A stretch of DNA of 32,207 bases from JBGSUE01 sp041753515 (GCA_041753515.1 JBGSUE010000029.1:1-32207), one strand, 5' to 3'. Counted from the first letter of the stretch, positions 1-7,764 are shown. Notes: generated by a model not told the origin, from the letters alone. Numbers and translations are program-made.

Positions 1-1
1 T

Positions 2-496
2 AAAGACAAGAAAGAACGCGTGAACGATGCGGTTGCAGCCACCAAAGCCGCACTTGAGGAAGGCATTGTGGTTGGGGGAGGCGTTGCGCTTCTCAAGGCC
101 CGTGCGGTATTGCCGAAGCTCAAAGATGGTATGAAGGATCATGACGAGCAGGTCGGGGTGGATATTCTCTACCAGGCACTTGCTGAACCGGTCCGCTGGA
201 TTGCCAAAAATGCAGGGGCTGATGAAGGATGGGTCATGAAGACGGTCGAGGAAAACAAATCTCCCGACTTCGGATTCAATGCTATGACCATGCAATTCGG
301 GTCGCTGACTGCGGCAGGAGTGATTGATCCGGCGAAGGTGACGAGGACTGCTGTCCAGAATGCCGCATCCGTCGGCATGATGGTACTCACAACCGAGGCG
401 CTCATCACTGATTTGCCGGAAAAGAAAGAACCGGCAATGCCGGGAGGAGCCGGCGGCATGGGAGGTATGGGAGGAATGGGTGGAATGGATTATTAA
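2..496 (+). CDS. groL: Chaperonin GroEL, C-terminal part (5' end outside window)
   Basis: This is the C-terminal part of the 60-kDa chaperonin, the ATP-driven folding chamber that works with GroES in the cytoplasm. The reading frame is open to the left edge (KDKKERVNDAV), so the GTG at position 20 is internal, not a start. Visible family signatures are the run ATKAALEEGIVVGGG, the equatorial-domain segment GFNAMTMQFGSLTAAGVIDPAKVTRTAVQNAASVG (split here only for reading: the conserved pieces are GVIDPAKVTR and NAASV), and the C-terminal Gly-Gly-Met repeats ending MGGMDY, typical of bacterial group I chaperonins. A strong terminator follows 34 nt downstream, so this is the last gene of its transcript. 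The identification is certain; only the 5' part is missing. Confidence 0.98.
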   Translation, partial: KDKKERVNDAVAATKAALEEGIVVGGGVALLKARAVLPKLKDGMKDHDEQVGVDILYQALAEPVRWIAKNAGADEGWVMKTVEENKSPDFGFNAMTMQFGSLTAAGVIDPAKVTRTAVQNAASVGMMVLTTEALITDLPEKKEPAMPGGAGGMGGMGGMGGMDY

Positions 497-530
497 GGGA
501 AAAGGAGAAAGGTACAAGTACTAAGTACTT

Positions 531-559
531 AAAAACCCCGCGTGCGCGCGGGGTTTTTT
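531..559 (+). terminator. Rho-independent terminator of groL
   Basis: A 7-bp GC stem, CCCCGCG (536-542) against CGCGGGG (547-553), has a TGCG loop. It is flanked by A5 on the left and T6 (554-559) on the right, so the stem can extend by A-T pairs. The next gene's -10 box starts 5 nt after the T run, so terminator and next promoter are packed together. Confidence 0.93.
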
Positions 560-563
560 GTAT

Positions 564-569
564 TATAAT
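564..569 (+). promoter_or_regulatory. -10 box placing transcription start on the ATG at 576
   Basis: A consensus TATAAT ends 6 nt before the ATG at 576, so the predicted +1 is the A of the start codon. No Shine-Dalgarno sequence could be present in such an mRNA. The -35 position falls in the groL terminator stem and shows no match. Confidence 0.6.
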
Positions 570-575
570 TACTGT

Positions 576-1211
576 ATGGGTGAAGATGATCATATTAAAT
601 CCACGGTATCAGTCTACAATTCTATCGCAACTCAATATGCACTTCAGGCAGAGGCACATGCCCCTGAAAAAGAGCGCCTGAAATTTCTTGAGCTTATGCC
701 GCAAGGTGGGTGCGTATTGGATGTAGGCTGCGGATCCGGGCGTGACGCAGCCTATTTTGAATCACGCGGACTTGAAGTGGCTGGCGTTGATCTATCAGCT
801 TCGCTTCTCACCATTGCCCGCAAAGTGGCATCGTGCGCCGAGTTTTATGAAATGGATATGCGGCGTCTTACGTTTCCCGATAATTCCTACGACGGCATCT
901 GGTGCTGTGCCGCACTTTTACATCTCAAACATGAGGAAATACTTCCTGTCGTGAAATCATTTTATCGTATTTTGAAAGCAGGAGGCGTTTGTTTTGCGAG
1001 AGTTAAATCCGGAACCGGTGAACAGTATGATATTGCGCCATCAACACCCGGAAAAGCCCGGTATTTTTCGTATTTTACTGAAGAAGAGTTCATGAAGTTT
1101 TTTACTGATGCAGGATTTTCGATAGTAAGTGTTGAAACATTCAATGAGTCAAAACGGTATAAAGACGGGTATGACATAGACTGGATCGACCTCTTTGCCC
1201 AAAAGCCATGA
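576..1211 (+). CDS. Class I SAM-dependent methyltransferase
   Basis: The predicted protein of about 211 aa has the Rossmann-type SAM-binding motif I (VLDVGCGSGRDAAYF), an acidic residue at the end of strand 2 (EVAGVDLSASLL), and the post-motif segment YDGIWCCAALLHL seen in Methyltransf_11/25-type enzymes. The substrate cannot be inferred. The upstream in-frame TTG at 558 lies in the terminator T-run and promoter, so the ATG at 576 is chosen. It agrees with a -10 box exactly 6 nt upstream. The gene overlaps the following Nudix gene by 4 nt (ATGA), and that gene overlaps the next hydrolase in the same way, so the three form one tightly coupled operon. A small-molecule methyltransferase is more likely than an rRNA enzyme, but this is inference. 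Confidence 0.85.
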   Translation: MGEDDHIKSTVSVYNSIATQYALQAEAHAPEKERLKFLELMPQGGCVLDVGCGSGRDAAYFESRGLEVAGVDLSASLLTIARKVASCAEFYEMDMRRLTFPDNSYDGIWCCAALLHLKHEEILPVVKSFYRILKAGGVCFARVKSGTGEQYDIAPSTPGKARYFSYFTEEEFMKFFTDAGFSIVSVETFNESKRYKDGYDIDWIDLFAQKP

Positions 1212-1672
1212 GTACGATGATTACCTGTTTTGATCACCACGGAAAGAAACATACGTTACCTGCTTCGAAATTTTCATTTCGTCCAAGTGCGAATGGTATT
1301 TTCATACAAAATAATGCATACCTGATGGTTCAGGAACGATGGACAAATCTTTGGGAGCTGCCAGGAGGAGGGGCTCACATCGACGAGTCGATTCCGGATG
1401 CGCTCAAACGCGAGTATCTGGAAGAAACGGGCTTAACAATTACCGTCGGAACACTCCTGCGGTTCACGGAAGATTACTTTTATGCAGAGGACAGGGATGA
1501 GGGGTGGCATAGCCTTCGGTTTGTGTACCGCATAGAATCGGTGCATGGCACTCTGAAGGAGAACGGAAACGGCGATGACATCGTCGCAGCCCGTTTCATG
1601 ACTAAAGATGAGCTAACAGATCAAAACACAGCCAAACCATTTGTGTTTGAAATTCTTAAAAATATTGTATGA
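1208..1672 (+). CDS. Nudix hydrolase
   Basis: A 154-aa Nudix-fold protein. The full Nudix box (G-x5-E-x7-RE-x2-EE-x-G-L) is visible at residues 54-76, with G54, E60, R68, E69, E72 and E73 all in place, so the metal-binding catalytic helix looks intact. The box follows a typical WELPGGG strand. Nudix enzymes hydrolyse nucleoside diphosphates linked to another group (oxidised nucleotides, sugar nucleotides, cofactors); the substrate is not evident. The start overlaps the methyltransferase stop by ATGA (1208-1211), and the stop overlaps the next start in the same way, which suggests translational coupling. No separate promoter is seen. Confidence 0.9.
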   Translation: MSTMITCFDHHGKKHTLPASKFSFRPSANGIFIQNNAYLMVQERWTNLWELPGGGAHIDESIPDALKREYLEETGLTITVGTLLRFTEDYFYAEDRDEGWHSLRFVYRIESVHGTLKENGNGDDIVAARFMTKDELTDQNTAKPFVFEILKNIV

Positions 1673-2559
1673 AACAGTATTTTCTTGCAGAAATTACCAC
1701 GAAAGATCATCTTGTGCATCAGGGGATTTACTGGGAGCCGAAAAAGAAGGGAAAGAGTGCAATCCTGTGGGTGCATGGGCTGACGAGCACGTTCTATGGA
1801 GATCTTCTGATATTTGAAAAGATCGTGAACCGGGCGGAAAAATACGGTATCGGATTTGCTTCTTTTAATACCCGCGGGCACGACATGATTGCGGGGTTGC
1901 GGACTGTTGATCCTTCGAAAGACTCGGGTTTCGGGCATATGGATGGTGGAGCCGGACGGGAAGTGTTTGAAGATTCTGTTCATGATATCGATGCCGGAAT
2001 TATATTCTTAATCAAACAGGGTTTTAATAGTGTTATTATTGCCGGCCATTCCACTGGAGCAAATAAATGCTGTTTTTACGCAGGGACGCAGAAGGACAAA
2101 CGGGTGGCTGGGGTTGTTCTGGCCGGACCGATCAGTGACAGATATACAGAGTATGGCAAACAGCCATGGTACATCATATATCTCCTTAAATTTTTTCAGA
2201 AAATCGGGAGGGGACATATACCACTCAACGGTTTGGGATTTTTTCCGGTTTCTCCTGACAGACTTCTGTCGCTTACTACCCCCGGTTCCCATGAGGATGT
2301 ATTCAACTACGGGGATCAGGAACCAAAACTGCAGACATTTTCTCGGATCAAACAGCCTGTTTTCGTTGTTTTGTCCGAAAATGACGAATACAAAGACCGT
2401 CCGATTGAAGAAATCCAAAAAGCATTCGATTCGCATGCATTCTCAAAACGCTATGCATCGGTTATCATCCCCAATGCCCTTCATGGGTACGAAGGACAGG
2501 AAGACGAGTTTGCGAAAATTGTGGTGGAGTGGGTTTCCGGGCTTGACAACGTTTCTTAA
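1669..2559 (+). CDS. Alpha/beta hydrolase
   Basis: A 296-aa alpha/beta-hydrolase-fold protein. The oxyanion-side motif VHG lies at residues 35-37, the nucleophile elbow GHSTG puts the serine at about 128, an acid is likely in LSENDEYKD near residue 238, and the histidine is in ALHGYEG near the C-terminus, so a full Ser-Asp-His triad can be assigned. The sequence between strand and elbow (TRGHD, followed by a Gly/Asp-rich insertion) resembles the DUF1749-like or serine-aminopeptidase-like hydrolases. There is no signal peptide, so it should be cytoplasmic. It is the last gene of an overlapping trio with the methyltransferase and Nudix genes. The substrate is unknown. Its 3' end carries the -35 box of the next (AbiE) promoter inside the coding sequence. 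Confidence 0.85.
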   Translation: MKQYFLAEITTKDHLVHQGIYWEPKKKGKSAILWVHGLTSTFYGDLLIFEKIVNRAEKYGIGFASFNTRGHDMIAGLRTVDPSKDSGFGHMDGGAGREVFEDSVHDIDAGIIFLIKQGFNSVIIAGHSTGANKCCFYAGTQKDKRVAGVVLAGPISDRYTEYGKQPWYIIYLLKFFQKIGRGHIPLNGLGFFPVSPDRLLSLTTPGSHEDVFNYGDQEPKLQTFSRIKQPVFVVLSENDEYKDRPIEEIQKAFDSHAFSKRYASVIIPNALHGYEGQEDEFAKIVVEWVSGLDNVS

Positions 2560-2582
2560 ATCTATATAATATTATATAGATT
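2543..2582 (+). promoter_or_regulatory. abiE promoter with a perfect 24-bp palindromic operator
   Basis: TTGACA (2543-2548) lies 16 bp before TATAAT (2565-2570). The -10 box sits inside a perfect palindrome at 2559-2582 whose half-site is AATCTATATAAT. The palindrome ends directly at the GTG start of the antitoxin gene. AbiEi antitoxins are known to repress their own promoter by binding inverted repeats, so this is the likely autoregulatory operator. The predicted +1 is near 2577, giving only about a 6-nt leader. Confidence 0.82.
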
Positions 2583-3146
2583 GTGAAAACGTATAGTTCA
2601 CTCCATCATGTTGTTTCCGCTCTTCGGTCATCGGGAGGAAGAATTGTCACTCCCAACAGCCTTGCTCTTTTGTATCCAGATATGTCACGGCAGGGAAGAT
2701 ATGAATGTATCCAGCGGATGCTGAAAAAAAATATTATCAACACTGTCGTTCATGGTGTGTATGAATTGACAGAAAAACCGCTTTCAGCATTCGAAAAAGC
2801 CCAGGCAATAAACCCGAATTCATATATAAGCCTTGAGACAGCCTTAAATGTTCATGGTGTCCTGTCGCAATTTCCTCATATAATTACATCGGTAACTCCA
2901 GGTAAAACTAAAACAGTTGACAGTGGTCAGACGTATGCATATTTTCATATCAAACCTAACTTGTATTCAGGATATACAATAACTGACGGATACCTGATGG
3001 CGACACCGGAGAAAGCGCTGATCGATTATCTCTATTTCGCGTCAAAAGGATTGCGCAGTCCTGATATATCTGAATTTGATTTGTCGCATATAGACAAAAA
3101 AGCGCTTTCACAGTATTCATGGAGTAAGCCATATGCTCACAGGTGA
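2583..3146 (+). CDS. abiEi: AbiEi-family type IV antitoxin
   Basis: A 187-aa protein with an N-terminal winged-helix-like region (about residues 5-65) and a C-terminal domain with the family pattern ALNVHGV and TPEKALIDYLYF. It is the antitoxin and transcriptional repressor of AbiE, an abortive-infection system in which the antitoxin does not form a complex with the toxin. The start is GTG at 2583, immediately after the palindromic operator; no upstream start is compatible with the promoter. It overlaps the toxin gene by 14 nt, the usual two-gene AbiE layout. There is no visible Shine-Dalgarno sequence, and the short leader implies near-leaderless translation. The family call rests on the C-terminal motifs and on the unmistakable partner toxin next door. 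Confidence 0.85.
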   Translation: MKTYSSLHHVVSALRSSGGRIVTPNSLALLYPDMSRQGRYECIQRMLKKNIINTVVHGVYELTEKPLSAFEKAQAINPNSYISLETALNVHGVLSQFPHIITSVTPGKTKTVDSGQTYAYFHIKPNLYSGYTITDGYLMATPEKALIDYLYFASKGLRSPDISEFDLSHIDKKALSQYSWSKPYAHR

Positions 3147-3915
3147 CCAGATTGTCCAATTTTCAAAGCGTTTTCGGATAGATCAAGTATCCGTACTGCG
3201 CGAATATATCCAACTCAATTTTTTATCTGCGCTGTACCGGTCGGAAATGGTGAAAAAAACGTATTTTAAGGGGGGGACGTGCCTTCGGCTGATATTCGGC
3301 TCAGGCAGGTTTTCCGAAGATCTGGATTTTACCACGGATTTGTCTGCCGTTCAGATTGATCGTGAAATAGTACGCGCATTGGTGCCGCTTGGGCAGGAAT
3401 TTCCCGGTATCATGGTAAAAAAAATCAAGGTTCCAGCCGGATTCAGCAGGAAACTCCATCTGATTCCTGAGGGGATTTCGCAACCACTGACCATAAAATT
3501 GGATTTCTCCATACGGGAAACTGTGCTTGATCCGGAAGTATCAATTCCCAAAAGTGAATATCCGCTATCTGTTCTATTGCCGGTGGCACATCTTTCCATG
3601 AAAGAAATTTTTTCAGAAAAAATTCGGGCGCTTATGCTTCGAAAAAAAGGCCGTGATTTGTATGATATATATTATCTGTTAGGAAGAAACGTTCCTGTTG
3701 AGAAAGATTTCATCCAGAAAAAGCTGGATTTTTATAACGAAATATTGGATTTTTCCAAACTTGAGACGGCAGTGTCTGAGTGGAACAGTGAGGACCTGAA
3801 ACGTGATCTTGGACAATTTCTGCCGCAAGACGTCCGTCCGATTGTGTCAAACCTTCCATCACTGACAATAAAACTTCTCCGAGAAAGACTTATTGAAACA
3901 CAGAATCCTGTCTGA
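3133..3915 (+). CDS. abiEii: AbiEii-family nucleotidyltransferase toxin
   Basis: A 260-aa nucleotidyltransferase of the AbiEii/AbiGii toxin family. The catalytic signature is complete: FKGGTCLR with GGT at residues 47-49, then SEDLDF at 61-66 with the two metal-binding aspartates D63 and D65. The conserved EKIRALMLRKKGRDLYDIYYL stretch follows (key residues K, R and the RDLYD motif). Members of this family inactivate growth by modifying RNA, tRNA in studied cases. The gene begins inside the antitoxin gene (14-nt overlap), which assures coupled expression. Its stop codon forms the TG of a possible extended -10 box for the following hydrolase gene. The protein looks full length and active. Confidence 0.93.
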   Translation: MLTGDQIVQFSKRFRIDQVSVLREYIQLNFLSALYRSEMVKKTYFKGGTCLRLIFGSGRFSEDLDFTTDLSAVQIDREIVRALVPLGQEFPGIMVKKIKVPAGFSRKLHLIPEGISQPLTIKLDFSIRETVLDPEVSIPKSEYPLSVLLPVAHLSMKEIFSEKIRALMLRKKGRDLYDIYYLLGRNVPVEKDFIQKKLDFYNEILDFSKLETAVSEWNSEDLKRDLGQFLPQDVRPIVSNLPSLTIKLLRERLIETQNPV

Positions 3916-3921
3916 TACATA
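3913..3921 (+). promoter_or_regulatory. Possible extended -10 promoter for the hydrolase at 3932
   Basis: TG-A-TACATA (TG at 3913-3914, hexamer 3916-3921) overlaps the abiEii stop and predicts +1 near 3928, a leader of about 4 nt before the ATG at 3932. No -35 match is evident, which is acceptable for an extended -10 promoter. Confidence 0.4.
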
Positions 3922-3931
3922 ACAAACTTTC

Positions 3932-4675
3932 ATGGATCACTATTTTATTAACATTCCGGATGCAAATATCCATTATCTTGTAGGGGGTCATGGTCCGCCG
4001 TTGATTATCCTTCCAAGTCTCGGAGTATCCAGTATGACATACAGAATAGTAGGGGAATGCTTGCTGAAGAATTTTACTGTGTACATTCCGGATATGTATA
4101 AAGGGTTTTCGAAACATTATAGATTACCCCACTCAATTGATGACTATTGTACCGCACTTCACACCTTTTGCAGCTCGCTGAACATCAAAAAATATTTTTT
4201 GATCGGTTTTTCTGCAAGCGGACTTGTGGCGACCCGGTATTGTCAGTTATATCCGGATGAAGTGAAACGCATGCTGTTGTTCAGTACGTCAGTTGCTCCG
4301 ATACGTTTCAAATATAAATTTTTTCATCTGATTGCCGGATATGCAAAACTTACCGTGTATTATCTGTATCCGCGGGAAAGACTGGCTTTGGATATTCTTT
4401 GGTATAAAGATACGCTGTATCATTTCTTTCGAACCCCTATTCGGTTATTGAGAGAAATCGTGATAGTCGTTCAGGATGCCGGAAGTATCATAAAGAAATT
4501 TCCCGTACAAACAAAACTGTATTTTGCACTCAAAGACGAGTTTTTGCCGCGATCCGTTCATGACGCAAATATGAATATAGAAAATCTAGAAGTTATTTCT
4601 GTTGATGACGACCATTGTTGGTTTTTCCGCAAAAAAGAAGCATTTGCATCAATCGTGAAGACGTATTTTGTATGA
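3932..4675 (+). CDS. Alpha/beta hydrolase
   Basis: A 247-aa alpha/beta-fold hydrolase. The nucleophile elbow is GFSASG with the serine at about residue 94, the acid is probably in LKDEFLP near residue 199, and the histidine lies in DDDHCWFF near the C-terminus. The oxyanion region reads LPSLGVSS in place of the usual HG dipeptide, which is unusual. The central part has aromatic and hydrophobic helices (residues about 120-165), likely the lid. It is not a recognisable named enzyme. It sits between two toxin-antitoxin pairs and overlaps the next hydrolase gene by ATGA, so the two hydrolases are probably made together. No signal peptide is seen. Confidence 0.8.
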   Translation: MDHYFINIPDANIHYLVGGHGPPLIILPSLGVSSMTYRIVGECLLKNFTVYIPDMYKGFSKHYRLPHSIDDYCTALHTFCSSLNIKKYFLIGFSASGLVATRYCQLYPDEVKRMLLFSTSVAPIRFKYKFFHLIAGYAKLTVYYLYPRERLALDILWYKDTLYHFFRTPIRLLREIVIVVQDAGSIIKKFPVQTKLYFALKDEFLPRSVHDANMNIENLEVISVDDDHCWFFRKKEAFASIVKTYFV

Positions 4676-5442
4676 ATATTTCAATTCCAAACAGATTCGG
4701 TGAAAAGTTGGAGATGCTCATAAAAAAGCCGGATGAGGCAGGAAAATATCCGGTAGTAATTCTGGTCCCTGGAATCGGTGCCTCGATGCATGAGACAAAC
4801 AATTCCCATGACGAAATTGCACAACGCCTTTGCGATGCCGGCTTTGCCGCAGTGCAGTTTTCATTTGCTGGGCGGGGAAAGTCCGAGGGAAGTTATGAGG
4901 ATATGACTTTGTCGCGACAGGCTCTTCAGCTTGAAGATGTAATTACATGGACGAAAAAGCAGGATTTTGCCGATCAGGATAAAGTTGGCATCTATGCCAT
5001 GTCATTCGGCGTGGCAACAACAATCAGACTGATGCCGCAGGATATTGCCTCGTTTTGTTTCGTATCCGGTGCATACCATCCATATGAATCACTGAAAAAC
5101 CTTTTTTCGAAAAATGGCGAAGTGCATGAAGACGGCATGTCGTGGAGGAAATTTTCCAATGGCGATTTAATTCGATTGAAGCCAAACTTCTGGCAGGATG
5201 TGAAAGCGTGTGATATGACTGGTCAATTAAAGAAGCTAACACAGCCAGTATGCATGATTCACGGAACTGCAGATCCAAAAATTTCATGTACGGAAGCTGA
5301 AGATGTTTTTTCCATCATTCCGTCAACTATTAAAAAATTTCTGCTCATTGACGGCGGGGACCACGGTATCATTGACGTCCCGCCCCAAACAAGGCAGGTA
5401 TTTTTGAAAAAAGTCGTACAGTGGTTTGAAGATACCTTGTAA
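4672..5442 (+). CDS. Alpha/beta hydrolase (dienelactone-hydrolase/acyl-peptidase-like)
   Basis: A 256-aa hydrolase. The start is ATG 4672, overlapping the previous stop (ATGA); the in-frame ATG at 4615 lies deep inside the preceding gene and adds a non-homologous leader. Motifs: VPGIGASM for the oxyanion loop, GRGKSEGSYEDM, nucleophile elbow AMSFG with S111, acid in HGTADPKIS, and histidine in GGDHGI, a full triad. The nucleophile motif has Ala in place of the first Gly of GxSxG. The pattern resembles cytoplasmic hydrolases of the dienelactone-hydrolase or YuxL/BAAT type. The substrate is unknown. It is the second of two overlapping hydrolase genes between the AbiE and RelE-type modules. Confidence 0.82.
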   Translation: MNISIPNRFGEKLEMLIKKPDEAGKYPVVILVPGIGASMHETNNSHDEIAQRLCDAGFAAVQFSFAGRGKSEGSYEDMTLSRQALQLEDVITWTKKQDFADQDKVGIYAMSFGVATTIRLMPQDIASFCFVSGAYHPYESLKNLFSKNGEVHEDGMSWRKFSNGDLIRLKPNFWQDVKACDMTGQLKKLTQPVCMIHGTADPKISCTEAEDVFSIIPSTIKKFLLIDGGDHGIIDVPPQTRQVFLKKVVQWFEDTL

Positions 5443-5465
5443 TTTTGTATAGTTTTTGCTAATAT
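5437..5465 (+). promoter_or_regulatory. Promoter of the RHH/RelE-type toxin-antitoxin pair
   Basis: TTGTAA (5437-5442), a 17-bp spacer and TAATAT (5460-5465) predict +1 at 5472, only 2 nt before the ATG at 5474. The -35 box overlaps the stop of the hydrolase. The match is moderate; TATAGT at 5448 is a competing -10 box. Confidence 0.5.
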
Positions 5466-5473
5466 TCATACAT

Positions 5474-5737
5474 ATGGCAACAATAAACATTTCTTTACCT
5501 ACCACATTAAAATCTCAAGCAGAGAATGCAGTTGGGCTTGGTCTGTATTCTTCTTTTAGCGATTTTGTCAGAACGGCAATGAGAGAACATCTTGCCGCAA
5601 TTAAATATAATGTTTGGGCGGAAGAGGCAAAAAAAGAAAAGAGAGAAGGAAAGGGTACGATCATTAAGTCAGATGCAGAACTTGATGCGTATTTTAGAAA
5701 ATTAAAACTCCGAACCATGAAAAATAGTAATATATAA
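5474..5737 (+). CDS. Ribbon-helix-helix antitoxin (ParD/CopG type)
   Basis: An 87-aa protein beginning MATINISLPTTL, the beta-strand of a ribbon-helix-helix DNA-binding domain, followed by SSFSDFVRTAMREHLAA, which matches helices A and B of ParD/CopG-type antitoxins. The charged C-terminal tail (about residues 50-87) would be the toxin-wrapping part. The in-frame TTG at 5456 is rejected because it lies upstream of the -10 box. The gene stops 3 nt before the toxin ATG, the usual antitoxin-toxin order. It should neutralise the downstream RelE/ParE-like toxin and repress the shared promoter. Confidence 0.85.
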   Translation: MATINISLPTTLKSQAENAVGLGLYSSFSDFVRTAMREHLAAIKYNVWAEEAKKEKREGKGTIIKSDAELDAYFRKLKLRTMKNSNI

Positions 5738-5740
5738 TGG

Positions 5741-5998
5741 ATGAATATTTATTTTTCTGAAAAATTTGAAAAAAAACTATTGGAAATTGAAAGAACAAAC
5801 CCAAAACTAAACAGAAAGATTAAGAAAACAATTAAATTGTTTTCGGTGGACCCAAGCTACCCGTCTTTACGACTTCATAAAATTCAAATTTCGCATAACT
5901 ATTCAATTTCAGTTGATATGAGCATGCGAATAATTGTTCATTGGAGGAAAAACGATGCGCTATTTCTTAATATTGGTTCACATAATGAGGTCTACTAA
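5741..5998 (+). CDS. RelE/ParE-superfamily toxin (YafQ/YoeB-like)
   Basis: An 85-aa protein with the compact RelE fold pattern: a first strand and helix (MNIYFSEKFEKKLLEIE), a middle segment with DPSYPSLRLHKI, then SISVDMSMRIIVHWRKNDALFLNIGSHNEVY. The R-I-I-x-W-R core and the final GSHNEVY match RelE/YafQ-type mRNA interferases, in which the C-terminal His and Tyr take part in RNA cleavage. A ParE-type gyrase poison cannot be fully excluded from sequence alone. It lies 3 nt after the ribbon-helix-helix antitoxin. The protein appears complete. Confidence 0.85.
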   Translation: MNIYFSEKFEKKLLEIERTNPKLNRKIKKTIKLFSVDPSYPSLRLHKIQISHNYSISVDMSMRIIVHWRKNDALFLNIGSHNEVY

Positions 5999-6059
5999 GG
6001 CAGAGTATATTCTTATGGTAGAATGGTTCAAAGAAAACAAAGTTCCAGTAGTATAAAAT

Positions 6060-6386
6060 ATGACAGACATGATTTTGGTTTATATTACCTGTGTTAATGA
6101 AAACGAGGCAAAGAAAATAGGGGAAGTTGTATTAGCAAAACGATTGACTCCGTGTTATAACATAATTCTTCAAACGTATTCCGCAGCATTCTGGCCACCG
6201 AAAACCGGAGAAGTTGAAAGAGTAAACGGATCAGTGCTTCTGATAAAAACTTTGGAGTCAAAATATAATGATATTGAAGCAGAAGTACGGAAATTGCATA
6301 GCGACAAAACGCCATGTATTATCGCATTTCCTGTGGCACATGTATTTGATGATTATTACAGATGGTTGAAAAAAGAATTGGAGTAG
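6060..6386 (+). CDS. cutA: Divalent-cation tolerance protein CutA
   Basis: A protein of 108 aa (105 if started at 6069) of the CutA1 family, small ferredoxin-like trimers linked to copper and other divalent metal tolerance. Family landmarks are VYITCVNENEAKKIGEVVLAKRL (an N-terminal strand, then a helix), the C-Y-N-I strand, GEVERVNGSVLLIKT, and the C-terminal DDYYRWLKKEL. The ATG at 6060 is kept, but the ATG at 6069 (MILVYITC) fits the length of archaeal CutA1 better and would lie 3-5 nt after the start predicted from TATAAA/TAAAAT at 6052-6059. No Shine-Dalgarno sequence is visible for either. It ends 1 nt before the first aldehyde dehydrogenase, so it is probably co-transcribed with it. 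Confidence 0.88.
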   Translation: MTDMILVYITCVNENEAKKIGEVVLAKRLTPCYNIILQTYSAAFWPPKTGEVERVNGSVLLIKTLESKYNDIEAEVRKLHSDKTPCIIAFPVAHVFDDYYRWLKKELE

Positions 6387-6387
6387 T

Positions 6388-7764
6388 ATGGCAACAATTA
6401 TTTCAACAAATCCCGGAAAAAATTATGAACCGATCGGTGAAATGACAGCGAGTTCTCATGATGAGGTCCGGCAGAAGGTGATGTTGGCACAAAAGGCAAA
6501 AGATGATTGGCGTAGGCTTGGTGTGGCAAAGAGAGTATCTTTCATGCGAAATGTGTATTCAGTATTTAAAAAGCATGAATCAGAGATTTCAGACATCATT
6601 ACAAAAGAAGTCGGGACACCCATTACGGAATGCCGTGGAGAGATTACATGGGACTGGGGATATTTTGAATGGTTTCTGGATCACGCAGAAGAAAGTCTTG
6701 CGCTGAAGATAACAGGAAAAGATAACATATCAGTCCATACCGTTCATTTTGAACCAACCGGAGTTGCTGCCGTCATTACCCCCTGGAATCTTCCGTTTGA
6801 TCTTTTTCTTTGGGGAGTAGTGCCCAATCTTCTTGCAGGAAATACGGTTGTTCACAAAGCGTCCGAAGAATGTATTATAACAGGCAAATTGCTTGCGGAC
6901 ATTATGGAAGAAACGGGATTGCCGAAGGGTGTATTTTCTGCAGTTCACGGCGCAGGAGATGTAGGGGAATATCTCGTGAATCAAAATATAGACCTCATCT
7001 GGTTTACCGGAAGTACTGAAGTTGGAAAGAAACTGTATCGCATTGCTGCGGATAAATTCATCAAGGCAATTCTGGAGCTTGGCGGATCAAACCCCGCAAT
7101 CATATTTGATGATGCAGATATTGACGGTCTGATTGAAAACATAATTTTCAAGCGGTATGGATATGGAGGACAGGCATGCGATGCAGATAAGCGGCTGATC
7201 GTTCAGAAAAGCATGTACGATGAAGTAGTGGAAAAATTGAGTGCCAGAATCAAAAAAATCAAACCGGGAGTACCGGATGATCCGTCGACAGAACTCGGGC
7301 CGCTTGTTTCGAAAAAACAGCTGGAACTTCTGGAGAATCAGGTGGATGATGCCATAAAACAGGGAGCAACAATGATACAAGGCCAGCCGGTTACAAAGGA
7401 TTTGCGGGGAGCATATTATCCGGCAACGATTTTGACAAATATTATGCCTTCCATGCGGGTGTGGAAAGAGGAAGTATTCGGTCCCGTGTTATCCGTTGTT
7501 TCATTTGACACGGAAGAAGAGGCAATACAGATGGCCAATGATACGGTGTACGGATTGGGATCCCAGGTGTTTACAAAAGATATGAAAAAAGCAGCGCGTA
7601 TTGCTCGTGAGATACAAGCCGGCAATGTAGACGTGAACGGGGTAGGGCATTTCAGACCGTACAATCCGTTCGGCGGATATAAATCATCTGGTATGGGGAG
7701 AGAACATGGGACGTTCGGATTTCAGGAGTTGTGTCAAATAAAAGTAATTTCTCAGAATGCATAA
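6388..7764 (+). CDS. NAD(P)-dependent aldehyde dehydrogenase
   Basis: A 458-aa member of the ALDH superfamily, oxidising an aldehyde to a carboxylate with NAD(P)+. The catalytic residues are visible: N134 in TPWNLP, the general base E230 in LELGGSNP, and the nucleophile C264 in GGQACDADKR. The cofactor region has GNTVVHKASE and WFTGSTEVGKK, and the second conserved block is EEVFGPVLSVV. It is closest in pattern to succinate-semialdehyde/aldehyde dehydrogenases of about 450-480 aa, but the substrate cannot be read from sequence. It follows cutA by 1 nt and precedes a second, related ALDH by 11 nt. The two are tandem paralogues in one operon. Confidence 0.93.
   Translation: MATIISTNPGKNYEPIGEMTASSHDEVRQKVMLAQKAKDDWRRLGVAKRVSFMRNVYSVFKKHESEISDIITKEVGTPITECRGEITWDWGYFEWFLDHAEESLALKITGKDNISVHTVHFEPTGVAAVITPWNLPFDLFLWGVVPNLLAGNTVVHKASEECIITGKLLADIMEETGLPKGVFSAVHGAGDVGEYLVNQNIDLIWFTGSTEVGKKLYRIAADKFIKAILELGGSNPAIIFDDADIDGLIENIIFKRYGYGGQACDADKRLIVQKSMYDEVVEKLSARIKKIKPGVPDDPSTELGPLVSKKQLELLENQVDDAIKQGATMIQGQPVTKDLRGAYYPATILTNIMPSMRVWKEEVFGPVLSVVSFDTEEEAIQMANDTVYGLGSQVFTKDMKKAARIAREIQAGNVDVNGVGHFRPYNPFGGYKSSGMGREHGTFGFQELCQIKVISQNA

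Noticed and set aside
516..530. Small palindrome AAGTACT-A-AGTACTT before the groL terminator
   Set aside because: Short and AT-rich; the adjacent GC hairpin already explains termination.
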